Shown: in pieces, positions 19,901 through 27,851 of the stretch | Layout of the letters: each line of letters begins with the position of its first letter | Position numbering within the stretch: position 1 is the stretch's first letter | Origin: VXPW01 sp965115815 | GTDB taxonomy: Bacteria; Pseudomonadota; Alphaproteobacteria; TMED109 | DNA length: 64,000 nt | Direction of reading: 5' to 3' | Assembly (NCBI GenBank): GCA_965115815.1 | Contig: OZ220465.1 | Coordinates: 496,001-560,000 of the forward strand | The notes under the pieces: generated by a model | What the model was told of the DNA's origin: nothing | What the model saw: only the letters and a program-made list of their open reading frames with translations | Database searches by the model: none | Position numbers and translations under genes: made by a program

Positions 19901-20728
19901 TGTGCTCTTCGCCGTGGTTCCGGTTTCGGTAGGGGCGCTTGACGCAGCCTGGGCGGCAGGCCGCGCGGGCGTCACCGGCTTGTTCGTCGCGGCCTTGGCG
20001 GGCCTTGTGCTCTTCGCCTTGGTTCCGGTTTCGGTAGGGGCGCTTGACGCAGCCTGGGCGGCAGGCCGCGCGGGCGTCACCGGCTTGTTCGTCGCAGCCT
20101 TGGCGGATCTTTTCCTCGTGGCCTTGGCGGCGGGTTTCGCGGCTTTGAGTGTGTTTGCGGACTTCGCCGTTCTCGCCGGTGTCCGGGTACTCGACGAGGT
20201 GGTTGTTGGGGCCTTGGTCGCGGTCGAGGGGGTCGCCTGCTTTTCCCTCGTGACCTTGGCGGCGGGTTTCGCGGGTCCGGCAGCGGTTGCGGATTTGGCT
20301 TGCTTGTCCATCTTGGTCTTGGTGGCAGGCTTCGTGGGCTTGACCACAGTACTTTTTGCCTGAACGGTTGCTTCGGTAGCAGCCTTCGCAGGTTTGGCCA
20401 CGATCGGAGATTTCGTCTGCTTATCCGTGGCGGCCCGAGTAGACTTCGTGCTTCTCACCGGGATCCGGGTCTTCGGCGAGGTGACTGTCCCGAACGTGGC
20501 GGCAGGTTTCTCGGGTTTTGACGGGGTGGAATCCCGGCCCTTGGCATGGGAATCCGGGTCGGTCAGGTTTGTCGCAGGCGGTGTGGCGGGGGCCGTTCGT
20601 TCCCGGATTTTCCCCTTCGGTGTCTGGTTCGGGCGCCGTCGTGCCGGATTGGATTTGATGATGGGGCGCCTCTTGCGGGACGCGCCGACCAAATTGGACG
20701 CTGATGTGGGATCGGTGGTGGAGGTCAT
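16958..20728 (-). CDS. carD: CarD-type transcriptional regulator with a giant Lys/Ala/Pro/Thr-rich N-terminal repeat region
   Basis: A 1256-residue protein. Only the last 164 residues (about 1093-1256) are a CarD/CdnL domain: 'GSWVVHPSHGPGCVIGSEK', 'MARIKIPIDRLQELGLRPV', then the helical C-terminal part ending 'RLENVLRKAI'. CarD proteins bind the RNA polymerase beta subunit and stabilise open promoter complexes, often at rRNA and growth genes; usual size is 160-250 residues. The rest is low-complexity, basic and histone H1-like, with about 21 copies of a 34-35-residue unit ('ATNKPVTPARPAAQAAS...'). This suggests a DNA- or RNA-binding tail. Start ATG 20728 has no clear Shine-Dalgarno. The fdxA-carD adjacency supports orthology with alphaproteobacterial CarD; the repeat expansion is unusual. 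Confidence 0.9.
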   Translation of the reverse strand: MTSTTDPTSASNLVGASRKRRPIIKSNPARRRPNQTPKGKIRERTAPATPPATNLTDPDSHAKGRDSTPSKPEKPAATFGTVTSPKTRIPVRSTKSTRAATDKQTKSPIVAKPAKAATEATVQAKSTVVKPTKPATKTKMDKQAKSATAAGPAKPAAKVTREKQATPSTATKAPTTTSSSTRTPARTAKSANTLKAAKPAAKATRKRSAKAATNKPVTPARPAAQAASSAPTETGTKAKSTRPAKAATNKPVTPARPAAQAASSAPTETGTTAKSTRPAKAATNKPVTPARPAAQAASDAPTETGTTAKSTRPAKAATNKPVTPARPAAQAASSAPTEAGTTAKGTRPAKAATNKPVTPARPAAQAASSAPTETGTKAKGTRTTPATNKPVTPARPAAQAASSAPTEAGTTAKGTRPAKAATNKPVTPARPATQAASSAPTETGTTAKSTRPAKAATNKPVTLARPATQAASSAPTEAGTTAKGTRTTPATNKPVTPARPATQAASSAPTEAGTTAKGTRTTPATNKPVTPARPAAQAASSAPTEAGTKAKSTRPAKAATNKPVTLARPATQAASSAPTEAGTTAKGTRTTPATNKPVTPARPAAQAASSAPTEAGTTAKSTRTTPATNKPVTPARPAAQAASSAPTEAGTKAKSTRPAKAATNKPVTPARPAAQAASSAPAKTGTKAKGTRPAKAATNKPVTPARPAAQAASSAPTEAGTKAKGTRPAKAATNKPVTPARPAAQAASSVPAKTGTKAKGTRPAKAATNKPVTPARPAAQAASSAPAKTGTKAKGTRPAKAATNKPVTPARPAAQAASSVPAKTGTKAKSTRPAKAATNKPVTPARPAAQAASSAPAKTGTKAKGTRPAKAATNKPVTPARPAAQAASSAPTEAGTKAKGTRPAKAATNKPVTPARPAAQAASSVPAKTGTKAKGTRPAKVATNKPAKPANETKAASSAAKTGTAAPAKTGTPAKGATSSANESIANSAKTGIQAIDRGENGSKSKPTGAGAPAHAGPDGLPSGPAEPRVVEADTGIRNPKPIPPTVQAPSREGSDAGANLPPKRESPKSPRATPKQSSNPKRASRKQGSGRPHGFKNGSWVVHPSHGPGCVIGSEKHVVGSETLELITISYGREMARIKIPIDRLQELGLRPVSTKAQIQTATKTLKKPPRISRTMWSRRAQDYENKLHSGDLVQIAEVMRDLYRHPDGPEQSFSERELYKDALDRFSRELAAAEKNLSEEQAVQRLENVLRKAI
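17895..20110 (-). repeat. Tandem 105-bp coding repeats (about 21 units) inside carD
   Basis: Units of 105 bp (35 codons), with 102-bp variants in which 'PAKAATNKP' is replaced by 'TTPATNKP', follow one another in register. Neighbouring copies are nearly identical, and variants (AAQ/ATQ, SAP/SVP, TEA/TET/AKT) are shuffled along the array. That pattern indicates repeated unequal exchange or slippage. The unit keeps the frame throughout. The copy number given here depends on correct assembly. Confidence 0.95.
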
Positions 20729-20831
20729 CGTATTTGTTGGTCGAATTGCAGGTTGGTTCGGCCGGTCGTGCTACAACCGACTAAGCCGACAGGAGGAATA
20801 ATGCGGGAATCTCGCATTCGGGTCTTGCCGG

Positions 20832-21173
20832 CTATCCGGCTGAAGTGCCGGGATTCTTGCTGAAAAACTTATCAAATTTTTCGGCCATGCCGTCAAAGTC
20901 CGGGCCGTCATCCGGAGAATTGCCTTTCCGGATAATGTTTGGCCAGATGCTGGAATACTCGGTATTCAGATCAAGCCATTTCTTTGCTTCGTCTTCGCTG
21001 TCAGGAAGAATGGCTTCGGCCGGGCATTCCGGTTCACACACCCCGCAGTCGATGCACTCATCAGGGTTGATCACCAGCATGTTCTCTCCTTCGTAGAAGC
21101 AGTCAACGGGACAGACTTCGACGCAGTCCATGTACTTGCAACGAATGCAGGCTTCGGTCACGACATAGGTCAT
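20832..21173 (-). CDS. fdxA: 7Fe ferredoxin FdxA
   Basis: A 113-residue FdxA-type ferredoxin with one [3Fe-4S] and one [4Fe-4S] cluster. Cysteines 9, 17 and 50 fit the 3Fe site, and Cys21, 40, 43 and 46 the 4Fe site. The motifs 'CVEVCPVDCF' and 'CIDCGVCEPECP' are intact, and the length matches the family, including the 50-residue C-terminal extension. Start ATG 21173 has 'gaggga' upstream. It lies 10 bp after terB and 103 bp before carD on the same strand. It is a plausible electron carrier for the ferredoxin-dependent KorAB encoded 5 kb away, though that link is inference. Confidence 0.95.
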   Translation of the reverse strand: MTYVVTEACIRCKYMDCVEVCPVDCFYEGENMLVINPDECIDCGVCEPECPAEAILPDSEDEAKKWLDLNTEYSSIWPNIIRKGNSPDDGPDFDGMAEKFDKFFSKNPGTSAG

Positions 21174-21183
21174 GGACACTCCC

Positions 21184-21666
21184 TCAGTCGGCTTCGGAAG
21201 GGTTGGGTGCCGAAGCAATGGCGCGCTTCCGAGTATCGCCACGCGCACGATCCGGTACGTGCAGGAGCCCGGCGATCCGCCGGACCAGCATATCCTCATA
21301 AGGATCGATCCGGCCGTCGGCGCAGGCTACGGACCATAACAGAAAAATTAGCTCGGTGCGAGCCTCCTCGTTCCACGAATCGTTGATTGCGCGCGTGAAC
21401 CTATAATAGGAGGAAGCTTCACTGCCGACTTTCCGGCCTTCCTCAAGCAATTGCTCCGCAGTCCGGGCATCCAGGGCGAATCGGTGCCGCAGCAGGGTCA
21501 GAATGGTCGTTCGCTCCGCCGCGTCGAACCGCTCGTCCATACCTGCCGCTTCGACCAGGAGAGCTGCACAAGCGATCTCGACCGGGCTGTGCTTCCCGAT
21601 CTCGCCGTCAGTACCGGTTTCGGGGGCAGTGCCGGCCAGTGCCGTTCGGATGCGGTCAATGAGCAT
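21184..21666 (-). CDS. TerB-family (tellurite resistance/Co-chaperone-like) protein
   Basis: A 160-residue all-helical protein with a TerB-like fold. It has two related acidic helical segments, 'VEAAGMDERFDAAERTTIL' and 'LLWSVACADGRIDPYEDML', which resemble the metal-coordinating repeats of TerB. 'RRIAGLLHV' follows. Family members occur widely in proteobacteria without tellurite genes and have no settled function. It sits between pmbA (77 bp upstream) and fdxA (10 bp downstream), an arrangement I recognise from other Rhodospirillales-like genomes. Cytoplasmic; ATG start at 21666. Confidence 0.8.
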   Translation of the reverse strand: MLIDRIRTALAGTAPETGTDGEIGKHSPVEIACAALLVEAAGMDERFDAAERTTILTLLRHRFALDARTAEQLLEEGRKVGSEASSYYRFTRAINDSWNEEARTELIFLLWSVACADGRIDPYEDMLVRRIAGLLHVPDRARGDTRKRAIASAPNPSEAD

Positions 21667-21743
21667 GCTGCACGTTGCTTGCGATTCGGCAGATTATGGA
21701 AGGGTCGATATCAAGCCGAATTGCCTGTCCGTTCAGGAACAAT

Positions 21744-23087
21744 TCAAAGACCGGCGACGGTCATTCCGTCGATCCGCAACGTCGGGGCATCGATTCCGGT
21801 GCGGAATTCCAGGTCATCGGCAGGCGTGAGGTTTCGGAACATATCCGCCAAATTCCCGGCCACGGTCACTTCGCTCACCGGATGGGTTTTTTCGCCGTTT
21901 TCGATCCAGTATCCGGTTGCGCCCCGACTGTAGTCTCCGGTCACCAGATTGAAACTCATGCCCAGCATTTCGGTAACGTAGAAACCGTTCCGGATCCCGC
22001 TGAGCAGGGCTTCGGGTGAGGCCTTGCCGGCGGCCAGATACAGGTTGCTTGGGCCCGGCTCGGGCACCCCGCCCGGTGCCCGGGAGGCCGAGCCGGTGGA
22101 TGGGAGGTTGAGTTTTCGCGCCGAGCGTGAATCCAGCAGCCATGTCTGCAGCACGCCGTCGTCGATAACGGATCGAGAGGCCACGGCGACCCCCTCACCG
22201 TCGAAGGGACGGGAACGGTGTCCGAAGGGGCGAAGCGGATCGTCCGTTACCGTGATGCCGGCCGGGAACACGCGGCTCCCCAAGCGGTCCTTCAGGAACG
22301 TGGTACCGCGGGCCACTGCGGTTCCGGCGATGGCGCGCGCGAGCAGCGACAGCACCCCCCCCGCCACACGAGGTTCGAAGACGACGGGAACCTGGGCGGA
22401 GAGCGCTTTGCGGGGGTTCAGGCGGGCGACGGCACGCGCCCCGGCTCGCCGGCCGACTTCAGCCGGATCCTCAAGGTCCGCACGGCGTACGGCACCCGTA
22501 TGATCGTAGTCTCGTTCCATGCCGGTACCGGTTCCCGCCACCACCGCCACCGACAGGGAGTGATGGGTGCGACGGTAAGCCGCGTTGAAGCCGTCGCTGG
22601 CGTTCAGCGTCAAGGTGGATTCGGCGGCCCCGGCGTGCCCGCCTTCGGAATTGGTAATGCCGGGCACCGCTAGCGCCGCCTCTTCGGCGACCGCGGCCCA
22701 TTCGCCGAGAGTATCGATCGATGGAATGGCGGTATCGCTCAAGCGCACCGGAGCCAGAGAAGTCGGGCGGCTGCGTGCTTCGGGAAGGCCAGCATGGGGA
22801 TCTTCAGGGGTCACGCGGGCCATGGCGACGGCGCGTTCCACGAACTCCTGTCCGATTCCCCGGTTCGATCCTTCGGTCATCGCGACCGAAGCCTGACGCC
22901 CGCCAAGGATCACCCGCAGTCCTGCCTGCAGGCTGTCGGACCGTTCGATCGACTCGGTCTCGCATTTGCGGACCGACACTTCCAAGGATGTGCCGGCAAC
23001 GATCAGGGCATCCGCTTGCTCGGCGCCCAGCCGCATTGCGGTCTCCACCAGTTGCGCAGCCAGCGGGTGGGGGACGACATCAGTCAC
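21744..23087 (-). CDS. pmbA: TldD/PmbA family protease subunit (PmbA/TldE-like)
   Basis: A 447-residue PmbA/TldE-family protein. The TldD-TldE heterodimer is a metalloprotease that degrades unfolded peptides and matures some peptide antibiotics; TldE/PmbA lacks its own zinc site. N-terminal family features include 'LEVSVRKCETESIERS' and 'LRVILGGRQASVAMT'. The C-terminal half has 'GVAVASRSVIDDGVLQTWLL', 'NLYLAAGKAS' and 'GATGYWIENGEKTHPVSEVT'. The absence of the HExxxH motif places it on the PmbA side. The GTG start at 23087 overlaps the stop of the preceding small gene (GTGA), so both are translationally coupled. Confidence 0.92.
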   Translation of the reverse strand: MTDVVPHPLAAQLVETAMRLGAEQADALIVAGTSLEVSVRKCETESIERSDSLQAGLRVILGGRQASVAMTEGSNRGIGQEFVERAVAMARVTPEDPHAGLPEARSRPTSLAPVRLSDTAIPSIDTLGEWAAVAEEAALAVPGITNSEGGHAGAAESTLTLNASDGFNAAYRRTHHSLSVAVVAGTGTGMERDYDHTGAVRRADLEDPAEVGRRAGARAVARLNPRKALSAQVPVVFEPRVAGGVLSLLARAIAGTAVARGTTFLKDRLGSRVFPAGITVTDDPLRPFGHRSRPFDGEGVAVASRSVIDDGVLQTWLLDSRSARKLNLPSTGSASRAPGGVPEPGPSNLYLAAGKASPEALLSGIRNGFYVTEMLGMSFNLVTGDYSRGATGYWIENGEKTHPVSEVTVAGNLADMFRNLTPADDLEFRTGIDAPTLRIDGMTVAGL

Positions 23088-23461
23088 TCTGCTTCCTCGG
23101 GAACCACCACACGAACCTCGTCGTTATATAGCAGGAGCTCGCAGGTGCAGGTCCTTTCCAGCCGTTCGCCACGTCGCATCCGTTCGCACCCCTCCAAGGC
23201 CGCCCGGACCGCTACCGGCTCGCCCGCCACTTGCCAAGCATAGCCCAAGGCCTTGAACAGGCCCTCGTCGAGGAACGTGTCGGTCAGCGCTCCCCACGGG
23301 ATGCAGGCGGCGCCGGCCCGATTGGGCCGGAGCGTGTCGTAGTCGACACTCCAACTCAGCATGCTGCGCTTGTAGACCTCGACGAGTTGCTCCGCCGTAT
23401 CCGCTCGTGCCGGGCCGGGAACACTGAGGATCAGGATGACTGCGAGAGCGATCGCTGACAC
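23084..23461 (-). CDS. Small exported protein, Rap1a/Tai-immunity-like
   Basis: A 125-residue protein with a clear signal peptide (residues 1-20, ending 'GPARA'). A compact helical domain follows with three or four cysteines ('ACIPWG', 'CERM', 'CTCELL'). The arrangement resembles the Rap1a immunity-type fold known from type VI effector antagonists, but the similarity is weak and I would not assign a function from it. It is the first gene of the minus-strand run leading through pmbA and terB, overlapping pmbA by 4 bp. The GTG start at 23461 directly gives the signal peptide. Confidence 0.65.
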   Translation of the reverse strand: MSAIALAVILILSVPGPARADTAEQLVEVYKRSMLSWSVDYDTLRPNRAGAACIPWGALTDTFLDEGLFKALGYAWQVAGEPVAVRAALEGCERMRRGERLERTCTCELLLYNDEVRVVVPEEAE

Positions 23462-24844
23462 TGATCCGCCTCATTCCGGGACATTCGCGACGGAACTCCG
23501 AAGCCGGCGGCCCGATTCCCGGATACTGGAATCGGCAGGCGGGCTGTCGGCGTTGCAACAGGGAGGAAGCCGGAATCCGGTCGGCTCGAACGAACCGGCG
23601 TGCACGAGGAATCGGGCTGCAGCCCCACGTGCCGCTCCGGAGAGGGATCCCGCCTTCTCGATGCATCGAAGACCGCTCGCCCGGTGATCGAAGTTCTGGC
23701 TGCCGTTCCCATCAACTCCTGCCGTGCCCGGACCTGACCGCCCGCTGCGCCGGTTCCGACGCTGCGGCCCCATCATAGGCGGCATTCCTCGGTCGCGCAG
23801 ACGTTCTTGCGGACCGTGCACCACGCCCCCCGGTCGGGTACTCGCCATCCATGAATCGTGGGGGATCCGCGCGTGAAATCCCGCAACGAGGTCTGTGCCC
23901 ATCGGGTACCGGCCTGTGGATCCGGGATGAAACGGGCACTCTTGGCGGATCCTTGGCGGATCCTTGCGAGACTGCCTCTTGAGAGAACGGCTTCCGCGGC
24001 CCACTGGAGAAGAAGGGCGGAAGGGGTTGAGGTCGTCGCCCCTTTGAGGGGAAAGTCCCGGAGCGACGGTTCCGCATCGCCACGAGACCTGCGGGACCAT
24101 AGCATCGGCCGGTGACCCACGGTCGACCGCCTGCGATTCTGGCAGGGGATTGTCCGCTGGCAGGGGTACGGAAGGGGCGATGCGAACCCGGAGCGCCAGA
24201 CGGTCCCGAAGGATGGTCGGGTCTCGAAGCAGGAATCGGGTTGCGGTTTCGATGGCTGGTGCGGACCTGCGAAACGCGCAAGACGCCTCACCGGCCCTCA
24301 GCCGGTGGCCAGTGTGCCCGGGAAGACGGCGCAGCAGCTCGTGGGGAGCGACCATGCGATGGTCCGGAGGGAAGCGAGGAACCTGCGCGACCGTCCCTTG
24401 TGCGGTTGCGGTTGTTGGGCCCGTGCGGAACGGGTGCCGAGGCCCGCTCACCGATGGATGCCGCCTGCCCGGGAGATTCGATCCGGCGTCGGGTTCGCAC
24501 AGGCATGCGCGCGCCCGGGTGCCGGGGTGAGCCGGGGCGGCGGCGCCATTGGCAGAATCCGTGCGGAACCCATGTTCCGCGCCATCTACGCCTACCGCCG
24601 TCTGAACCTTGGCCTGTCGAGGAGGAGCGCCAGCATCTGCCGCCGAAGGTCGTTCGGGCCGGGCACGCGGCGGACCGCCTCAATGCCGACCCCGGCAACC
24701 TGCAGGATCCGGTCCGCCTGTGGCTGATTCTTTGGTCACCGGGAGCAGGGTCTCCAGCCCAAGCGCGTTCGCCGGTGGACCCCGGACTGACGCCCGGAGG
24801 TTCGCCCGGGCCGCTGCGGAAAGGTCCGCCCGCTGGATCGGGAC
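23462..24844. other. 1.4 kb without a recognisable gene
   Basis: The long open frames here (for example 23471-24451 minus and 24112-25146 plus) are rich in Arg, Pro, Gly and Ser and resemble no family I know. The segment is as GC-rich as the IS graveyards and may be strongly decayed mobile DNA. The part nearest 23462 must contain the promoter of the small exported protein and pmbA. Confidence 0.45.
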
Positions 24845-26683
24845 TCAGGACGGCGTTCCGTCCGCGGCATCGAGCGAGCCGGCTGTCTGGGACTGGTCGC
24901 GCTGCACGGATTTTCCCATGGCCGTTTCCACCAGCCGGATCAGAGCGTGCTTTCGTCCGATATAGAAGGCATGAAAGTCGTCGGACCGGAGAGGCGCGTG
25001 GGGAATCCTGTGGCTGGCCAAGATGCGGTTCATGCCCTCTTCGGTCAGGCCGACCTGGCGGTGAGATTGCAGGGCGGCCAGATACTCGGACGGGGCCCTG
25101 CCGCCGATCATCCGGTTGGCTTTCGAGGAAATCGAGGTGCGGTTGACGACGGAATCGTAGGCCGCCCGTCGGATTCCCGCTCTGCGGCACCAAGCGCGGG
25201 GAAAGATGTGGTGGATGTCCAACGCCATGTCTTCATAGTTGAGTGCCTGGATCGTGTCCTTCCAGAAGAAATCCATCGCCCCCTCCCGCAGCACCAGTAC
25301 ATTGAGGCCCTTGTATGCGGCACTGGTGCGGGACCGCAGGGTGTCCAGGCGGCTTTCCTGAAAGGCGGCGTCAGAAACGGTGCGGGGCGGTCCGCTTGCC
25401 GGTTGGTGCACGGAATCGTCGGAGATCAGCCCGAACCACCGGACCAGATCCTCGAAATCGTTTGCCATGCGCGTCTCCGTGGACCCGCCGTACAGTTCTC
25501 CGAGCACGCCGCACCAGAACCACTGGCACAGTCGGTCGTGAATCCGCGGTTCCCGCCAGCGTCCTTCCAGTTGCGACAGCAAGGCGGCGAGCGCGACGAG
25601 CTGGGTCCGATAGGGGAGCTCGCGGACTTCGAAGAAATACTGGTTGCGCATGAACCGGGCCGCTTCCAGGAAGCCCTGCTCGACCCGGGGCGCCAGGTTC
25701 TTGTAGGCATCCAGCTTCAGGGACAGGATGGCTGCGCGCTTGGCGCTGACGGCCGAAACTGCTTGGCCCTTCTTACCCGACGCGAGGTCGTTCCGTCGCT
25801 GGCCGTAGGTATGAAGGATCGACACGGCCTGCAGGAAGTCGGTGGGTTCGACATCGGCAAGGATCGGCTCTTGGCGGAGGCGTTCGCGACGTTCTTTCCA
25901 ATCGTCGCGGAGCTTGAAATCCTCGACGGAAAAGGTTGCCGTGACCAGTTCGAACACGGAAAGCTGCACCCCGCCGGTGTTGACCTTCTCGAAGACGAGA
26001 CACACGGCTTCTTTCGTGGTTGCCCTTCCCAGCGCAATTACCGGCAGCTGGTAGTTTCGAAACGCGCTAACGACCTTCTTTCGAAACTCGAAGAATTCGT
26101 TCTGTCGTTCGGAAGCGTGACGGTTCAGTGCGTATTCCCATTCGTCCGAGTCCAGGATTTCCGAGCACGGAAAACAGAAATTCTGCAGCTCGAGCTGGCG
26201 GGTCGAGAGATCCAGTCGGACGTCACGGTTGAAGTTGGTCTTGATCCTGCGGTCTTCCGGAACGGAAAGGAATGCCTCCTCCAGTCCGTCGTCTCGCAGC
26301 GCCTTGGCGATGTCGATGTAGTAGTGACGGCGGATTCGGGCGCCCTTGTGATCCTTCGTACTGACAGGATTGCCGGTGGCCAGCACTTGGGCCAGGGCGG
26401 TCAGTCTCTGCTGTCCGTCCAGGACCAGGCGGTCGGGCGCCGGCGGATTCCGGGAACCGTCGACGTGGGCGAAGGGGCGAGCTCGAAAGCGGACATCGCC
26501 GCCTGCATCGAGCATCATGACCGCGCCGACTGGAAACGAACGGGCAACGCTTACCAGCAAGGACTTCACGTGCGCGTCGTCCCATACCCAGCCGCGCTGG
26601 AAGTCGGGAAGCTGGATCCTGCCCGCCGTGATGTCGGCGAGAATCTGCGGGAGGGGGAGCTTGGTGCTGTCGAACGTGCTCAT
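24845..26683 (-). CDS. DUF262/DUF1524 (GmrSD-like) putative nuclease
   Basis: A 612-residue protein with the two-domain layout of GmrSD-type restriction enzymes and related defence nucleases. The N-terminal DUF262 domain has 'IQLPDFQRGWVW' (residues 23-34) and the nucleotide-binding/hydrolysis signature 'DGQQRLTAL' (89-97). The C-terminal part carries an HNH-like DUF1524 motif: 'DIHHIFPRAW' near residue 490, then 'VVNRTSISSKANRM'. Relatives cleave glycosylated or otherwise modified phage DNA in a nucleotide-dependent way. It stands alone, 169 bp downstream of korB on the same strand. ATG 26683 begins the conserved N-terminus; the longer open frame upstream runs into korB and is not used. Confidence 0.82.
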   Translation of the reverse strand: MSTFDSTKLPLPQILADITAGRIQLPDFQRGWVWDDAHVKSLLVSVARSFPVGAVMMLDAGGDVRFRARPFAHVDGSRNPPAPDRLVLDGQQRLTALAQVLATGNPVSTKDHKGARIRRHYYIDIAKALRDDGLEEAFLSVPEDRRIKTNFNRDVRLDLSTRQLELQNFCFPCSEILDSDEWEYALNRHASERQNEFFEFRKKVVSAFRNYQLPVIALGRATTKEAVCLVFEKVNTGGVQLSVFELVTATFSVEDFKLRDDWKERRERLRQEPILADVEPTDFLQAVSILHTYGQRRNDLASGKKGQAVSAVSAKRAAILSLKLDAYKNLAPRVEQGFLEAARFMRNQYFFEVRELPYRTQLVALAALLSQLEGRWREPRIHDRLCQWFWCGVLGELYGGSTETRMANDFEDLVRWFGLISDDSVHQPASGPPRTVSDAAFQESRLDTLRSRTSAAYKGLNVLVLREGAMDFFWKDTIQALNYEDMALDIHHIFPRAWCRRAGIRRAAYDSVVNRTSISSKANRMIGGRAPSEYLAALQSHRQVGLTEEGMNRILASHRIPHAPLRSDDFHAFYIGRKHALIRLVETAMGKSVQRDQSQTAGSLDAADGTPS

Positions 26684-26852
26684 GCGGACGCTCTCCGGTT
26701 GCGGGATGGACAGCGCCCGGTGCGGGCCGGGCAGGGGCCGGAATTCCGGGTTCGGCCGTTCGGCCGCGCCCTGCCGGACGGGCGTGTCGCGCCGCCCGGG
26801 TGGGACAGAAGCGCACGAACCGTGGCGGGCGGCAGCCGCCGGCAGCCGGATG

Positions 26853-27851
26853 TCAGGACGGCACGGTCCAGGTCGCGGTTCCGCGCAGCAGGTCGGACAG
26901 GGGCAGCTGGGGTCGCTGGTCGGTCTGGGCGCGGACAGCCGCATCGAATACCGGGCCTTCCTCGGCGAAGAGGACTCCGACCGCGAGCGGCAGGTCGGGG
27001 CCTTCCATGGCGGCGAGGAGCGTCGCCATGGCGCGGTTCGACTGGTCGTGGACGAGGAGATCCCCTTCCGGCACACCGTCCGCGCCGACCGGAACGGCCC
27101 GCAAGGCGAGGGTTTCGCGATCGAGGACGAGACCTCGGTCCCGGCCGAATCGCAGGGGTTTCCCGTGGGCCACGCGGATCTGGCGCTCCGGCGCGCGCGC
27201 GCGATCGGTGAACTCGGCAAAGACGCCGTCGTTGTAGACCACGCAATTCTGGAGGATTTCGATGAATGCGGCGCCGGAAAAGGCATACGCGGCGGCGAGA
27301 ACGGCCTGCAGTTCAGCGATCTGGGTGTCGATCCCGCGGGCGACGAAGGCGGCGCCGCTGCCGAGGGCGAGGCTGCAGGCCGATAGCGGTTTGCCGACCG
27401 AACCCGCGGGCGAGGAAGGGGTGACGGTCCCGATGCGCGAGGTGGGGGAATACTGACCCTTGGTCAGTCCGTAGGCTTCGTTGTTGAAGAGCAGGACCTG
27501 GCAGTCGAGATTGCGACGCAGGAGGTGCACCAGGTGGCCGGCACCGATCGACAGGCCGTCCCCGTCCCCCGTCACGATCCAGACGTCGAGGTCCGGATTG
27601 GCCAGCTTGAGGCCGGTTGCGATCGCCGGCGCGCGGCCGTGGATGGTATGGAAACCGTAGGTGGCCACGTAGTACGGCAACCGGGCCGCACAGCCGATGC
27701 CCGACACGAAGACCGTGTTGGACGGGTCGGCGTCGAGGCCTGCGAGAGTCTTCTGTACCGCCCGCAGGATCGCGTAGTCTCCGCATCCCGGGCACCAGCG
27801 GACGTCCTGGCCGGATTCGAAATCCCGCGGCGACCGGACCGGCGCGTTCAT
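26853..27851 (-). CDS. korB: 2-oxoglutarate:ferredoxin oxidoreductase, beta subunit
   Basis: A 332-residue thiamine-diphosphate subunit. 'RWCPGCGDY' near the N-terminus and the TPP/Mg motif 'VTGDGDGLSIGAGH...FNNEAYGLTKGQ' are diagnostic of the beta subunit of 2-oxoacid:ferredoxin oxidoreductases. With KorA it converts 2-oxoglutarate plus CoA to succinyl-CoA, CO2 and reduced ferredoxin. The ATG at 27851 overlaps the korA TGA by 4 bp. The subunit lacks its own 4Fe-4S ferredoxin domain beyond the few cysteines near the N-terminus, so a separate ferredoxin such as FdxA is the likely acceptor. Confidence 0.93.
   Translation of the reverse strand: MNAPVRSPRDFESGQDVRWCPGCGDYAILRAVQKTLAGLDADPSNTVFVSGIGCAARLPYYVATYGFHTIHGRAPAIATGLKLANPDLDVWIVTGDGDGLSIGAGHLVHLLRRNLDCQVLLFNNEAYGLTKGQYSPTSRIGTVTPSSPAGSVGKPLSACSLALGSGAAFVARGIDTQIAELQAVLAAAYAFSGAAFIEILQNCVVYNDGVFAEFTDRARAPERQIRVAHGKPLRFGRDRGLVLDRETLALRAVPVGADGVPEGDLLVHDQSNRAMATLLAAMEGPDLPLAVGVLFAEEGPVFDAAVRAQTDQRPQLPLSDLLRGTATWTVPS

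Noticed and set aside
17895..20110. Regular direct repeats suggestive of a CRISPR array
   Set aside because: Units are contiguous 105-bp coding repeats with no unique spacers and preserve a protein frame.
17340..20363. A 1007-codon plus-strand open frame rich in Ala/Gly/Val/Leu
   Set aside because: It is the antisense of the carD repeats; a stop-free periodic repeat keeps other frames open. The minus strand encodes a proper CarD domain.
26684..27286. A 200-codon N-terminal extension of the DUF262 gene
   Set aside because: It overlaps korB antisense-frame sequence and has no family similarity; the conserved start is at 26683.
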